Made by a program: the position numbers and the translations under genes | Origin: Pseudomonas parakoreensis | Lineage (GTDB): Bacteria; Pseudomonadota; Gammaproteobacteria; Pseudomonadales; Pseudomonadaceae | NCBI RefSeq assembly: GCF_021602155.1 | Contig: NZ_BQHY01000019.1 | Span: 24,869-88,868 of the forward strand | Direction of reading: 5' to 3' | DNA: 64,000 bases | The notes under the pieces: generated by a model | Told to the model about the DNA's origin: nothing | Seen by the model: only the letters and a program-made list of their open reading frames with translations | The model's database searches: none | Shown: one piece after another, positions 19,857 to 28,297 of the stretch | Position numbering within the stretch: the first letter of the stretch is position 1 | Layout of the letters: every line of letters begins with the position of its first letter

Positions 19857-20687
19857 ATGACCATCATTGCCAGTCTGTTGCGTGCCGCCGAACTGCCGGA
19901 TTCGCCGACGGCGCGTCTGGATGCCGAATTGCTCCTGGCGGCGGCACTGGGCAAGCCGCGCAGCTTCCTCCACACCTGGCCTGAGCGCATCGTGCCCAGC
20001 GAAGCGGCGCTGCTCTTCGCCGAGTATCTGCAGCGACGTCGCGGCGGTGAGCCGGTGGCCTATATTCTTGGTCAGCAGGGGTTCTGGAAACTCGATCTGG
20101 AAGTTGCACCGCACACGCTGATTCCGCGCCCGGACACCGAATTGCTGGTCGAAGCCGCGCTGGAGTTGCTGGCGGCGACGCCGGCCAAAGTGCTCGATCT
20201 GGGCACCGGCAGCGGCGCGATTGCCTTGGCTCTGGCCAGCGAACGCCCGGCGTGGCAAGTCACGGCGGTGGATCGCGTGCTGGAAGCCGTGGCCCTGGCC
20301 GAACGCAACCGCCAGCGCTTGAGCCTGAACAACGCCACGGTGCTGAGCAGCCACTGGTTCAGCTCCCTCGAAGGCCAGCGCTTCCATCTGATCATCAGTA
20401 ACCCGCCCTACATCGCCGCTGCCGACCCGCATCTGGTCGAGGGCGACGTGCGCTTCGAACCGGCCAGTGCGCTGGTGGCCGGTATCGACGGGCTCGATGA
20501 TCTGCGCCTGATCGTCGCCCAGGCGCCGGATCATCTGGAAGCCGGCGGCTGGCTGATGCTCGAACACGGCTATGATCAAGCCGAGGCCGTGCGTGATCTG
20601 TTGCTGACCCGCGGTTTTGAACAAGTCCACAGCCGCACCGATCTGGGCGGCCATCAACGGATCAGCCTGGGGCGCCTGCCGTGCTGA
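19857..20687 (+). CDS. prmC: Release-factor glutamine methyltransferase
   Basis: SAM-dependent N5-methylation of the GGQ glutamine of RF1 and RF2. 276 residues. Contains the SAM-binding segment VLDLGTGSGAIALALA and the catalytic NPPY in ISNPPYIAAAD. It begins immediately after the prfA stop (TAAATG) and overlaps moeB by 7 bp. Confidence 0.97.
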   Translation: MTIIASLLRAAELPDSPTARLDAELLLAAALGKPRSFLHTWPERIVPSEAALLFAEYLQRRRGGEPVAYILGQQGFWKLDLEVAPHTLIPRPDTELLVEAALELLAATPAKVLDLGTGSGAIALALASERPAWQVTAVDRVLEAVALAERNRQRLSLNNATVLSSHWFSSLEGQRFHLIISNPPYIAAADPHLVEGDVRFEPASALVAGIDGLDDLRLIVAQAPDHLEAGGWLMLEHGYDQAEAVRDLLLTRGFEQVHSRTDLGGHQRISLGRLPC

Positions 20688-21436
20688 ATGATCAGGAATT
20701 GCTGCGCTATAGCCGGCAGATTCTGCTGCAACACATCGACATCGATGGGCAACTGAAGCTCAAAGACAGCCGCGTGCTGATCGTCGGCCTTGGCGGTCTC
20801 GGTGCGCCGGTCGCGCTGTATCTGGCAGCGGCCGGTGTCGGTGAGTTGCATCTGGCGGATTTCGACACGGTCGACCTGACCAATCTGCAGCGTCAGATCA
20901 TTCATGACACCGACAGCGTCGGCATGAGCAAGGTCGACTCGGCGCTCAAGCGCCTCGGCGCGATCAACCCCGAGATTCAACTGGTGCCGCACCGTCAGGC
21001 GCTGGACGAGGACTCCCTTGCCGCTGCCGTGTCGGCGGTGGATCTGGTGCTCGACTGTTCCGACAATTTCTCCACCCGCGAAGCGGTCAACGCCGCATGC
21101 GTGGCCGCGCGCAAGCCGCTGGTCAGCGGCGCGGCGATTCGTCTGGAAGGGCAGTTGGCGGTGTTCGACCCGCGTCGCCCGGAAAGTCCGTGCTACCACT
21201 GCCTGTACGGGCATGGCAGCGAAGCCGAATTGACGTGCAGCGAGGCCGGTGTGGTCGGGCCACTGGTGGGCCTGGTCGGCAGTCTTCAGGCGCTCGAAGC
21301 CTTGAAAGTGCTGGTCGGTTTCGGCGAACCACTGGTAGGCCGCTTGCTGCTGATCGATGCCTTGGGTTCGCGCTTTCGTGAGCTGCGGGTCAAGCGCGAT
21401 CCGGGCTGCAGCGTCTGCGGATCGCACGATGCGTGA
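20681..21436 (+). CDS. moeB: ThiF/MoeB/HesA-family adenylyltransferase
   Basis: Adenylates the C-terminal glycine of a ubiquitin-like sulfur carrier (MoaD, by family). 251 residues. It starts with GTG at 20681 inside the end of prmC. The Rossmann nucleotide site is [20 protein letters not shown]; two CxxC pairs for structural zinc are seen (CYHC and CSVC), and DCSDNFSTR is conserved. ThiF or HesA function is also possible; moeB is chosen by genomic position after prmC. Confidence 0.9.
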   Translation: MLNDQELLRYSRQILLQHIDIDGQLKLKDSRVLIVGLGGLGAPVALYLAAAGVGELHLADFDTVDLTNLQRQIIHDTDSVGMSKVDSALKRLGAINPEIQLVPHRQALDEDSLAAAVSAVDLVLDCSDNFSTREAVNAACVAARKPLVSGAAIRLEGQLAVFDPRRPESPCYHCLYGHGSEAELTCSEAGVVGPLVGLVGSLQALEALKVLVGFGEPLVGRLLLIDALGSRFRELRVKRDPGCSVCGSHDA

Positions 21437-22220
21437 GGCACCGATCGCGGTGTTCGATTCCGGTGTCGGCGGCTTGTCGGTACTGGCCGAAGTCCAGCGG
21501 TTGCTGCCCCATGAGTCACTGCTGTACTTCGCCGATTGCGGGCACATTCCCTACGGCGAGAAATCCCCTGAGTTCATCCGCCAGCGCTGCAAGGTGATGG
21601 CCGGTTTTTTCCGCGAGCAGGGCGCCAAGGCCCTGGTGATTGCCTGCAACACCGCGACGGTGGCCGCTGTTGCCGATCTGCGCCGGGATTTCCCCGAGTG
21701 GCCGATTGTCGGCATGGAGCCCGCGGTCAAACCTGCTGCTGCCGCGACCCGTAGCGGTGTGGTTGGCGTACTTGCCACCACCGGCACGTTGCAGAGCGCC
21801 AAGTTCGCCGCGTTGCTTGATCGTTTCGCTACCGACGTTCGCGTCATCACCCAGCCGTGCCCCGGTCTGGTCGAGCTGATTGAAAGCGGCGATCTGCATA
21901 GCGCCGAGCTGCGCGCATTGCTCCAGCACTATGTCGAGCCGCTGCTGGCCAATGGTTGCGACACGATCATTCTCGGTTGCACTCACTATCCGTTTCTCAA
22001 GCCGATGCTCAAGACGATGATTCCCGACAGCATCAGCCTGATTGACACCGGTGCCGCCGTCGCCCGCCAGTTGCAGCGGCTGCTGGCCGAGCGCGGGTTG
22101 CTCGCCCACGGACCGAACCAGCCAGTCAGATTCTGGACCAGCGCGGATCCGGCGTCCTTTCGCAAAATCCTGCCCCTGTTGGGCCAAGCCACTGGCGACG
22201 TCAAAAAATTCACCTTGTAA
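21429..22220 (+). CDS. murI: Glutamate racemase
   Basis: Makes D-glutamate for peptidoglycan. The ATG at 21429 gives 263 residues starting at the family N-terminus ([14 protein letters not shown]); earlier in-frame starts lie deep in moeB. Both catalytic cysteines are present, in [10 protein letters not shown] and LGCTHYPFL. It overlaps the end of moeB by 8 bp, the last gene of the hemA-prfA-prmC-moeB-murI run. Confidence 0.97.
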   Translation: MREAPIAVFDSGVGGLSVLAEVQRLLPHESLLYFADCGHIPYGEKSPEFIRQRCKVMAGFFREQGAKALVIACNTATVAAVADLRRDFPEWPIVGMEPAVKPAAAATRSGVVGVLATTGTLQSAKFAALLDRFATDVRVITQPCPGLVELIESGDLHSAELRALLQHYVEPLLANGCDTIILGCTHYPFLKPMLKTMIPDSISLIDTGAAVARQLQRLLAERGLLAHGPNQPVRFWTSADPASFRKILPLLGQATGDVKKFTL

Positions 22221-22302
22221 AAAAAATGTGAAATATCTAAAAAGTCAGCTGAACTTCTGCTCAAGCGCTGATTTCTATACCGCTGGGTTTACTAAAAAAC
22301 CA

Positions 22303-22312
22303 AACGATCGTT
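22303..22312. promoter_or_regulatory. Short palindrome upstream of pagL
   Basis: AACGATCGTT, a perfect 10-bp palindrome, sits 20 bp before the pagL start in A/T-rich DNA. With the preceding bases, CAAAC-GATC-GTTCC resembles half-matched TetR-type operators. No regulator is suggested by the sequence. Confidence 0.2.
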
Positions 22313-22332
22313 CCGGAAAAGGAAGTTTCAAA

Positions 22333-22851
22333 GTGAAGCGACTATTCTGCTTGGCCGCGATTGCGGCTGCACTGATGGGGCAAAGTATTACCGCACAAGC
22401 GGCAGGCGTTGAGTTTGCAGTGGGTGCGACCAGCGATTCGACAATGACGTATCGCCTCGGCATGAATTTCGATTGGGACAAGAGCTGGCTGCAAAGTGAC
22501 GTCGGTCGCCTGACCGGTTACTGGAGCGGTGCCTACACGTATTGGGAGGGTGACAAGACTTCCAGCAACAACAGCCTGTCGTTCTCGCCGGTGTTCGTTT
22601 ACGAGTTTGCCGGTCAGTCGGTCAAGCCGTATGTTGAAGCGGGCATTGGTGTCGCAGCGTTCTCCAACACCAAATATGAAAGCAACAACATCGGCGGCTC
22701 TTTGCAGTTCGAAGACCGCATCGGTTTTGGCCTGCGCTTCAATGGCGGGCATGAAGTCGGGATCCGTGCGACGCACTATTCCAACGCCGGCCTGGCCAGC
22801 AGCAACGACGGTGTAGAAAGCTACGCGCTGCATTACACGATGCCGCTGTAA
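22333..22851 (+). CDS. pagL: Lipid A 3-O-deacylase PagL
   Basis: Outer-membrane esterase that removes the 3-O acyl chain of lipid A. The GTG at 22333, with GGAAG 8 bp upstream, gives 172 residues with a signal peptide (cleavage near AQA-A24) and a small beta barrel. The catalytic triad is His148, Ser150 and Glu162 (THYSNAG, GVESY); the +2 and +12 spacing is that of known PagL. It lies 112 bp after murI. Confidence 0.93.
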   Translation: MKRLFCLAAIAAALMGQSITAQAAGVEFAVGATSDSTMTYRLGMNFDWDKSWLQSDVGRLTGYWSGAYTYWEGDKTSSNNSLSFSPVFVYEFAGQSVKPYVEAGIGVAAFSNTKYESNNIGGSLQFEDRIGFGLRFNGGHEVGIRATHYSNAGLASSNDGVESYALHYTMPL

Positions 22852-22859
22852 GCAAGATC

Positions 22860-22935
22860 AAAAGATCGCAGCCTGCGGCAGCTCCTACAGGAAAACCCAA
22901 TCCCCTGTAGGAGCTGCCGCAGGCTGCGATCTTTT
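22860..22935. repeat. REP-type inverted repeat (GTAGGAGCTGCCGC family)
   Basis: Thirty-base arms, AAAAGATCGCAGCCTGCGGC... and its reverse complement, flank a 16-base loop between the convergent pagL and YkgJ-type genes. It may also act as a bidirectional terminator, since the arms end in AAAA and TTTTT. Confidence 0.9.
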
Positions 22936-22944
22936 TGCATCTAA

Positions 22945-23250
22945 TCAACGGTAGGCCGTGGCAATGCCTTTGCGTTCTTCAAGGCACTCCGGTGCTCCCA
23001 TCTCGAACTCGCGACAGATCAGCGGACGTCGTTCGTAGATCGTGCACATCATGCTGTCGCGATCCAGCGCCGCGCACCAGCCGTCGTCCAGACGCAGCAT
23101 CACTTCACCGCCCCACTCATCGTTATCGATAAAGCGCTCAGGCACGCCGGTGTCGGTGATCAGCATCACTTCAAGCTGGCAGCAGCACGCCGCGCAGGTC
23201 GAGCAGGTGACCGCTGGCTCGGTGATTTGCTGGTGGGGAATGGTTTTCAT
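22945..23250 (-). CDS. YkgJ-family cysteine-cluster protein
   Basis: 101 residues from the ATG at 23250. Cysteines are arranged as CSTCAACCC near the N-terminus and CAALDRDSMMC...CREFEMGAPEC further on, the metal-binding (zinc or iron) cluster pattern of the YkgJ/UPF0153 family. Function in the family is not established. It is on the strand of the light-type operon but 53 bp beyond its last gene. Confidence 0.85.
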   Translation of the reverse strand: MKTIPHQQITEPAVTCSTCAACCCQLEVMLITDTGVPERFIDNDEWGGEVMLRLDDGWCAALDRDSMMCTIYERRPLICREFEMGAPECLEERKGIATAYR

Positions 23251-23303
23251 GCCGGGCAGTGTAAGGCAGCCGCCGGTTGTCGTGTGAAAGGTCTGACAGA
23301 CGC

Positions 23304-23795
23304 TCAGTGGCTCAAGCGCCGCGCCATGGCATGCAATAACGGAAACAGCAGGGCCCACAGCAGGCCGATGCCGATCAGGGTCGGCACTTCACCGTAGGGG
23401 AATCGCACGCCGGCCAGATGTCCGCCGCCGTAATAGGAGACAGCGCCGCCCACTGCACCGAGTGCGCTGGCCAGCCACCAGGGACGGGCGCTCCATTGCA
23501 GGCAATGCCGCAACGTGGTGGCGAGCAAGGCCCAGAGCAGCATCAGCCACAGCGGAATCAGCGGCGACAGATCCTGGAATTCGAACACCCCGGCAGCCCG
23601 CAACAGGCTGTCTACCGCCGTGCCGACAATCACCACGCTGAGGATCAAGCGACCTTCCGCCGCCCAACTGCTGATCCAGCCCAGGTGAATCACCAACACC
23701 GCCAGCGCCAGCAGCAGCCACAGACTGTTGCCACCGATGACACAAGCCAGCCAGCCGACCTGAAACAGTACGGCATTGGCCACTCGCTCAAGCAT
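23304..23795 (-). CDS. DUF2878 membrane protein
   Basis: 163 residues with about five hydrophobic segments, starting MLERVANAVLFQVGWLACV, typical of DUF2878. It is the ninth and last gene of the overlapping minus-strand operon; its ATG lies 8 bp inside the end of the methyltransferase gene, so the two are tightly coupled. The family repeatedly accompanies CFA-like methyltransferases and DUF1365 proteins (from memory), suggesting a role in modified-lipid formation or placement. No catalytic motif is seen. Confidence 0.8.
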   Translation of the reverse strand: MLERVANAVLFQVGWLACVIGGNSLWLLLALAVLVIHLGWISSWAAEGRLILSVVIVGTAVDSLLRAAGVFEFQDLSPLIPLWLMLLWALLATTLRHCLQWSARPWWLASALGAVGGAVSYYGGGHLAGVRFPYGEVPTLIGIGLLWALLFPLLHAMARRLSH

Positions 23796-25053
23796 CGAAG
23801 CGCCCGAGCAACGGCGCCGGCATGGCCGCCGGTTTCGCCAGCAGCAATTGCGCCGTGCCGATGGTGCGCTCCAGAAAACCGCCTTCGCAGTAGCACAGGT
23901 AAAACTCCCACAGCCGCAGGAAGTAATCGTCGTAACCCAATTCGCTCAAACGGCCATGGGCGCGGCGAAAGTTTTCGTGCCACAGGCGCAGGGTACGGGC
24001 GTAGTGCAGGCCGAAGTCTTCCATGTGGAGCAGGTTCATGTCGGTTTCGCGGCTGACCACTTCAAGCATTTTTTGTACGCAGGGCAGGGCGCCGCCGGGG
24101 AAGATGTAGCGCTGGATGAAGTCGACGCCGCGCTTGGCCTGCTCGTAGCGCTGCTCGCGGATGGTGATTGCCTGCAACAGCATCAGGCCGTTGCTCTTGA
24201 GCAGGTGCGCGCATTGTTTGAAGTAGGTCGGCAGGAAGCGATGGCCAACCGCTTCGATCATTTCGATCGACACCAGTTTGTCGTACTCGCCGGTGAGGTC
24301 GCGGTAATCCTTGAGCAGCAGCGTCACCCGATCCTGCAACCCCAGGGCTTCAATGCGCTTGGCGGTAAACGCGTACTGCTCTTTCGACAGGGTCGTGGTG
24401 GTGACGCGGCAACCGTAATGCTGCGCAGCATAGAGCGCCATGCTGCCCCAGCCGGTGCCGATCTCCAGCAGGTGGTCTTCGGGTTGGAGCGCGAGCTTCT
24501 GGCAGATCCGTTCCAGCTTGTTCAGTTGTGCCTGTTCCAGGTTGTCCTCGGGCGTGAGGAACTGCGCGGCCGAATACATCATGGTCGGGTCGAGAAACTG
24601 TTCGAACAGATCGTTGCCCAGGTCATAGTGCGCGGCGATGTTTTTCTGCGAGCCCTTGCGCGTGTTGCGGTTGAGCCAGTGCAGGCCTTGCACCAGTGGC
24701 CGGCTGAGGCGGGCCAGACCGCGTTCCATGGCGTCGAGTACGTCGAGGTTGCTGACGAACACGCGCACCACCGCGGTCAGGTCCGGCGAACTCCAGTAAC
24801 CGTGGATAAACGCTTCACCGGCACCGATCGAGCCGTTGCCGGCGACCATGCCCCACACTGCTGCATCCTGGACATGGATTTCACCGAGCAGGTGGCTGCC
24901 CGGCGTACCGAACATCAGGCGTTCGCCGTCCTCGACCACCAGTAATTGCCCGTGTTTGAGTCGGCTCAGTTGCCGCAATACGCCGCGCCGCAGCAGCGAG
25001 CCGGTCAAGCCGTTGGTGCTGAAGCGACTGACAGTCAGGCTAGAGGATTTCAT
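23788..25053 (-). CDS. SAM-dependent CFA/UfaM-like fatty-acyl phospholipid methyltransferase
   Basis: 421 residues from the ATG at 25053. The C-terminal two thirds is a cyclopropane-fatty-acid-synthase-type domain with SAM site LLEIGTGWGSMALYAAQ and the family segments VSIEMIEAVGHRFLPTYF and IQRYIFPGGALP. Such enzymes methylate a double bond in phospholipid acyl chains, making either a cyclopropane or, as in UfaM, a methyl-branched chain on the way to furan fatty acids. The start overlaps the DUF1365 gene by 14 bp. Association with a flavoprotein and DUF1365 favours the UfaM-like role over housekeeping Cfa; this is inference. Confidence 0.85.
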   Translation of the reverse strand: MKSSSLTVSRFSTNGLTGSLLRRGVLRQLSRLKHGQLLVVEDGERLMFGTPGSHLLGEIHVQDAAVWGMVAGNGSIGAGEAFIHGYWSSPDLTAVVRVFVSNLDVLDAMERGLARLSRPLVQGLHWLNRNTRKGSQKNIAAHYDLGNDLFEQFLDPTMMYSAAQFLTPEDNLEQAQLNKLERICQKLALQPEDHLLEIGTGWGSMALYAAQHYGCRVTTTTLSKEQYAFTAKRIEALGLQDRVTLLLKDYRDLTGEYDKLVSIEMIEAVGHRFLPTYFKQCAHLLKSNGLMLLQAITIREQRYEQAKRGVDFIQRYIFPGGALPCVQKMLEVVSRETDMNLLHMEDFGLHYARTLRLWHENFRRAHGRLSELGYDDYFLRLWEFYLCYCEGGFLERTIGTAQLLLAKPAAMPAPLLGRFDA

Positions 25054-25855
25054 GGCGGTGCTCCTTGGGAGGCACAGTGGCGATTTGGAAGCTGCCGTCG
25101 GCAGCCTGATGAGCAAAAATCGGCGCGCGTTTGAGCAACAGGCGCAGGGCTTGCCAATAAATGGCCAGACAGGTTTTCGCGGTCATCCACGGAAAACGCC
25201 GCAAGTAGCGGTGCAGGCTGCGGCGATCAAGGGGCTCGCGTTGCAAGTTCAGCGTGGCGTCGAACAGCTTGAGGTCGCCCTGCCAGTCGGCCATGTGCAC
25301 GCCGAGGTTTTGCGCAGCCGGGCTGAAACTCATGCGGTACTCCAGATCGCGCGGCAGGAACGGCGAAACATGAAAGGCCTTGGCCACGGCGAAATGCTGA
25401 TGAAAGTCTTGCAAGTGGGGCGGCGTGCGGGCGGGCAAAACGTAGTGATAACGTTCGCGCCACGGCGTGTTGGTCACTTCGCAAAGAATCGCCGCCAGTT
25501 GCCCGTCGGCTTCGTGACAATAAAAGAAGCTCACCGGATTGAACGCCAGACCCCAACTGCGCGGCTGGGTCAGCAGGCAGACCGAACCTTGCGGCTGATA
25601 GCCAATGGCGCCTGCGACCTGCTGGCGTACCGCGTCGATCAGGCGCATGCCGCTGCCGGTAAAGGCTTTCAGGTAATCGGTTTCGCGAAACGAAAACGGC
25701 GCAAAACGGCTGCGGCTGGCAAACGGCGACAGTTCGAACACGGCGTCCTGTTCGGCCAGATCGAGGTACAACAGACCGATGCGGTAGCGGAATTCGTGGC
25801 GTCTGGGCGCAAAGCGCCGATGACCGATCCAGCCGCTGTACAGGGCGCTGTTCAT
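25040..25855 (-). CDS. DUF1365 protein (UfaO/UfaD-type candidate)
   Basis: 271 residues, DUF1365 over nearly the whole length (LYSGWIGHRRFAPRRHEFRY at the start; RSWGLAFNPVSFFYCHEADG in the middle). Biochemical role in the family is not settled; homologues sit beside UfaM-type methyltransferases and flavin amine oxidases in the singlet-oxygen regulon of Rhodobacter, where such neighbours act in furan fatty acid synthesis. It overlaps the flavoprotein gene by 4 bp (ATGA) and the methyltransferase gene by 14 bp. Confidence 0.85.
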   Translation of the reverse strand: MNSALYSGWIGHRRFAPRRHEFRYRIGLLYLDLAEQDAVFELSPFASRSRFAPFSFRETDYLKAFTGSGMRLIDAVRQQVAGAIGYQPQGSVCLLTQPRSWGLAFNPVSFFYCHEADGQLAAILCEVTNTPWRERYHYVLPARTPPHLQDFHQHFAVAKAFHVSPFLPRDLEYRMSFSPAAQNLGVHMADWQGDLKLFDATLNLQREPLDRRSLHRYLRRFPWMTAKTCLAIYWQALRLLLKRAPIFAHQAADGSFQIATVPPKEHRHEIL

Positions 25856-27099
25856 AAGCTTTCCCCGAACGCGGCGGCCACGCGTAATGCGCTGACCACG
25901 CCGTCCTCATGAAAGCCGTTGGCCCAGTAAGCGCCGCAGTAGTGGGTGTGCTGCTGACCGTCGATTTCGGCCCAGCGGTTTTGCGCCGCAACGGCCGCAA
26001 GGCTGAATTGCGGGTGGGCGTAGGTGTATTTGGCGAGTACCTTGAACGGGCTGATCCCGGCGCTCTGGTTGAGGCTGACGCAGAACGTGGTGTCACTCTG
26101 AATGCCCTGCAGGATGTTCATGTCGTAAGTGACTGCCGCGTGAGTATGGCCGGCGCCGCTCAAGCGATAGTTCCAGCTGGCCCACGCCAGTTTTCGGGTC
26201 GGCAGCAGACGGGTATCGGTATGCAATACGACTTCGTTATCGGCATAAGGCAGGGCGCCGAGGATCGAGCGTTCATTATGGTTGGGCGTGCCCAGCAGTT
26301 GCAGGGCCTGATCGCTGTGACAGGCGAGCACGACTTTGTCGAAACGCTCGATGCCGGCCGGGCTGTGGATAACCACGCCGTGTTCATCGCGATCGATGCG
26401 CGTCACCGGACAACTGAGACGGATCTTGTCCCCGAACGCGGCGGTCAGCGGCGCGACATAAGCACTTGAGCCGCCCTCGATCACCTGCCACTGCGGGCGG
26501 TCACTGACTGACAACAGGCCATGGTTCTTGAAGAAACGCACGAAGAATTGCAGCGGAAAATTGAGCATCTCGGCCATCGGCATCGACCAGATCGCCGAGC
26601 CCATCGGCACGATGTAGTGCAGGATGAAACGTTCACCGTAACCGCCAGCCTTGAGGTAATCGTCGAGGGTGGTGTCGGCGGCGATCCGCTGTTCGGCGAG
26701 GTCGCGCTGGGCTTCTTTATTGAAGCGCAGGATGTCGCGCAACATCCCCCAGAAGCCCGGTGACAGCAGGTTGCTGCGCTGGGCGAACAGGCTGTTGAGG
26801 TTATTGCCGTTGTATTCCAGGCCGGTGTCCGGGTCGGTCACCGAGAAGCTCATTTCGGTCGGTTTGAACGACACACCGAGCTGGCCGAGCAAACGAATGA
26901 AGTTCGGGTAGGTCCAGTCGTTGAACACGATGAAGCCGGTGTCCACGTGGTATTCGCGGCCGTCGACGGTTACCTGCACGGTATGCGTGTGGCCGCCCAC
27001 CCAGTCGCTGGCCTCGAACACCGTGATGTCGTGTCGGCGATTGAGCAGGTAGGCGCAGGTCAGGCCGGCGATCCCGCTGCCGACAATGGCAATCTTCAT
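25852..27099 (-). CDS. FAD-dependent amine-oxidase/desaturase-like flavoprotein
   Basis: 415 residues from the ATG at 27099. The N-terminal dinucleotide motif is VGSGIAGLTCAYLLNRRHDI followed by EASDWVGGHTHTV, characteristic of the FAD-binding amine-oxidase/phytoene-desaturase superfamily. Homologues are annotated as cyclopropane/cyclopropene fatty acid synthesis proteins. In this operon it probably oxidises or desaturates the methylated acyl chain made by the downstream methyltransferase. Overlaps the SDR and DUF1365 genes by 4 bp each. Confidence 0.85.
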   Translation of the reverse strand: MKIAIVGSGIAGLTCAYLLNRRHDITVFEASDWVGGHTHTVQVTVDGREYHVDTGFIVFNDWTYPNFIRLLGQLGVSFKPTEMSFSVTDPDTGLEYNGNNLNSLFAQRSNLLSPGFWGMLRDILRFNKEAQRDLAEQRIAADTTLDDYLKAGGYGERFILHYIVPMGSAIWSMPMAEMLNFPLQFFVRFFKNHGLLSVSDRPQWQVIEGGSSAYVAPLTAAFGDKIRLSCPVTRIDRDEHGVVIHSPAGIERFDKVVLACHSDQALQLLGTPNHNERSILGALPYADNEVVLHTDTRLLPTRKLAWASWNYRLSGAGHTHAAVTYDMNILQGIQSDTTFCVSLNQSAGISPFKVLAKYTYAHPQFSLAAVAAQNRWAEIDGQQHTHYCGAYWANGFHEDGVVSALRVAAAFGESL

Positions 27100-27878
27100 A
27101 TCGGGTCTCGCAGCGGTGGGTTGCTGCGCACCATGCGCTTGCCGATCGCCAGTTGCAGGCGCGCCGGCAGCTTCGACAGTGGCCACAGCGCCGCCATGAA
27201 CAGTGCGGGAAAGGCGATCTCCAGCGGACGATCCTTGAGCTTGGCGAAGATGTGCCGCGCGGCTTTATCCACAGGCCAGCTCAACGGCATCGGGAAGTCG
27301 TTTTTCGCGGTCAGCGGGGTTTCGACAAAACCCGGGCTGATGATGGTGACTTCGATGCCCTCGACGGCCAGATCGATCCGCAGCGATTCGAACAGATAGC
27401 GCAGCCCGGCTTTCGACGCGCCGTAGGCTTCGGCCCGAGGCAGCGGCAGGTAGGTCACGGAGCTGGCCATGCCGACCAGATGCGGCGCGGTACCTTTGCG
27501 CAACAACGGCAGGGCGGCTTCGATGCAGTAACTGCTGGCGAGCAGGTTGGTGCGCACCACGTGTTCGATGATCGAGGCATCGAACTGGCGGGCGTCCACG
27601 TATTCGCAGGTGCCGGCATTGAGAATCACGCTGTCCAGTGACCCCCAGGCCTGTTCGATCTGCTGACCGATTTCGCGCACGGTCTGACTGTTGGTCAGAT
27701 CGCCCGCCACCACCAGCACTTGCCCCGGATAGCGTTGCGACAACACTTTAAGTGGTGCCACTTGCCGCGAGCTGACGGCCAGATGCGCGCCGCTTTTCAG
27801 AATCTCTTCAGCCAGTGCTGCGCCGATGCCACTGCTGGCACCGGTCAGCCAATACCGCCGCGGAGGTGTACGACTCAT
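27096..27878 (-). CDS. Short-chain dehydrogenase/reductase
   Basis: Cytoplasmic NAD(P)-dependent oxidoreductase of 260 residues. The cofactor motif LTGASSGIGAALAEEIL is at the N-terminus, the catalytic Tyr-xxx-Lys is in AYGASKAG, preceded by Ser in MASSVTYLP. A C-terminal hydrophobic stretch (FPALFMAALWPLSKLPA) suggests membrane association. Fifth gene of the light-type operon, overlapping both neighbours by 4 bp. Substrate unknown; a lipid carbonyl would fit the neighbours. Confidence 0.85.
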   Translation of the reverse strand: MSRTPPRRYWLTGASSGIGAALAEEILKSGAHLAVSSRQVAPLKVLSQRYPGQVLVVAGDLTNSQTVREIGQQIEQAWGSLDSVILNAGTCEYVDARQFDASIIEHVVRTNLLASSYCIEAALPLLRKGTAPHLVGMASSVTYLPLPRAEAYGASKAGLRYLFESLRIDLAVEGIEVTIISPGFVETPLTAKNDFPMPLSWPVDKAARHIFAKLKDRPLEIAFPALFMAALWPLSKLPARLQLAIGKRMVRSNPPLRDPI

Positions 27879-28297
27879 CCCATTCTCCTTTTCAACCAGG
27901 CGATCGCCCGGCCCAATACGGGTAAATGTTCATACAGCATGGCCCCGGCATCGAAATAATCCCGGTGGCGATAAACCTTGTCTCGCCAGAGCAGGTGCGA
28001 ACACCCGGCGACGCGAATCAAACGGCCGCCGGCCAGACGCGGGTGGCGGTAACTCATGACCCAGCGCAAGTAGCCTTCGCCGTCAGCGATCTGGTCGAAG
28101 CCGTGGAAATCGAAGCGCAGCTCGCTGACGTTGGCATACAACTCGCTGAAGTAATGGCGCAGTTGTTTCAAACCCTGCACTTCATGCAGCGGGTCGGTGA
28201 AGTGAATGTCATCGCTGTACAGCTCGCCCAGGCGTTGCAAGTTGTCTTTGTTCAACCCGGCAAACTGGTGGGCGAAGCGGCGCAGGAATTCACTCAT
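27875..28297 (-). CDS. SnoaL/NTF2-like small protein
   Basis: 140 residues from the ATG at 28297, beginning MSEFLRRFAHQFAGLNKDNL. The pattern LGELYSDDIHFTDPLHEVQG is the SnoaL/NTF2-like cone fold, which can be an isomerase, a hydratase or a binding module. It overlaps the photolyase gene by 8 bp and the SDR gene by 4 bp. It may bind or process an oxidised lipid or pigment; no catalytic residues can be assigned with confidence. Confidence 0.8.
   Translation of the reverse strand: MSEFLRRFAHQFAGLNKDNLQRLGELYSDDIHFTDPLHEVQGLKQLRHYFSELYANVSELRFDFHGFDQIADGEGYLRWVMSYRHPRLAGGRLIRVAGCSHLLWRDKVYRHRDYFDAGAMLYEHLPVLGRAIAWLKRRMG

Noticed and set aside
23788-25053. Housekeeping cyclopropane fatty acid synthase (cfa)
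   Set aside because: The protein is of the CFA family, but the operon partners (DUF1365, flavoprotein, photolyase, LitR-like regulator) fit a UfaM-like role better. This is a preference, not proof.
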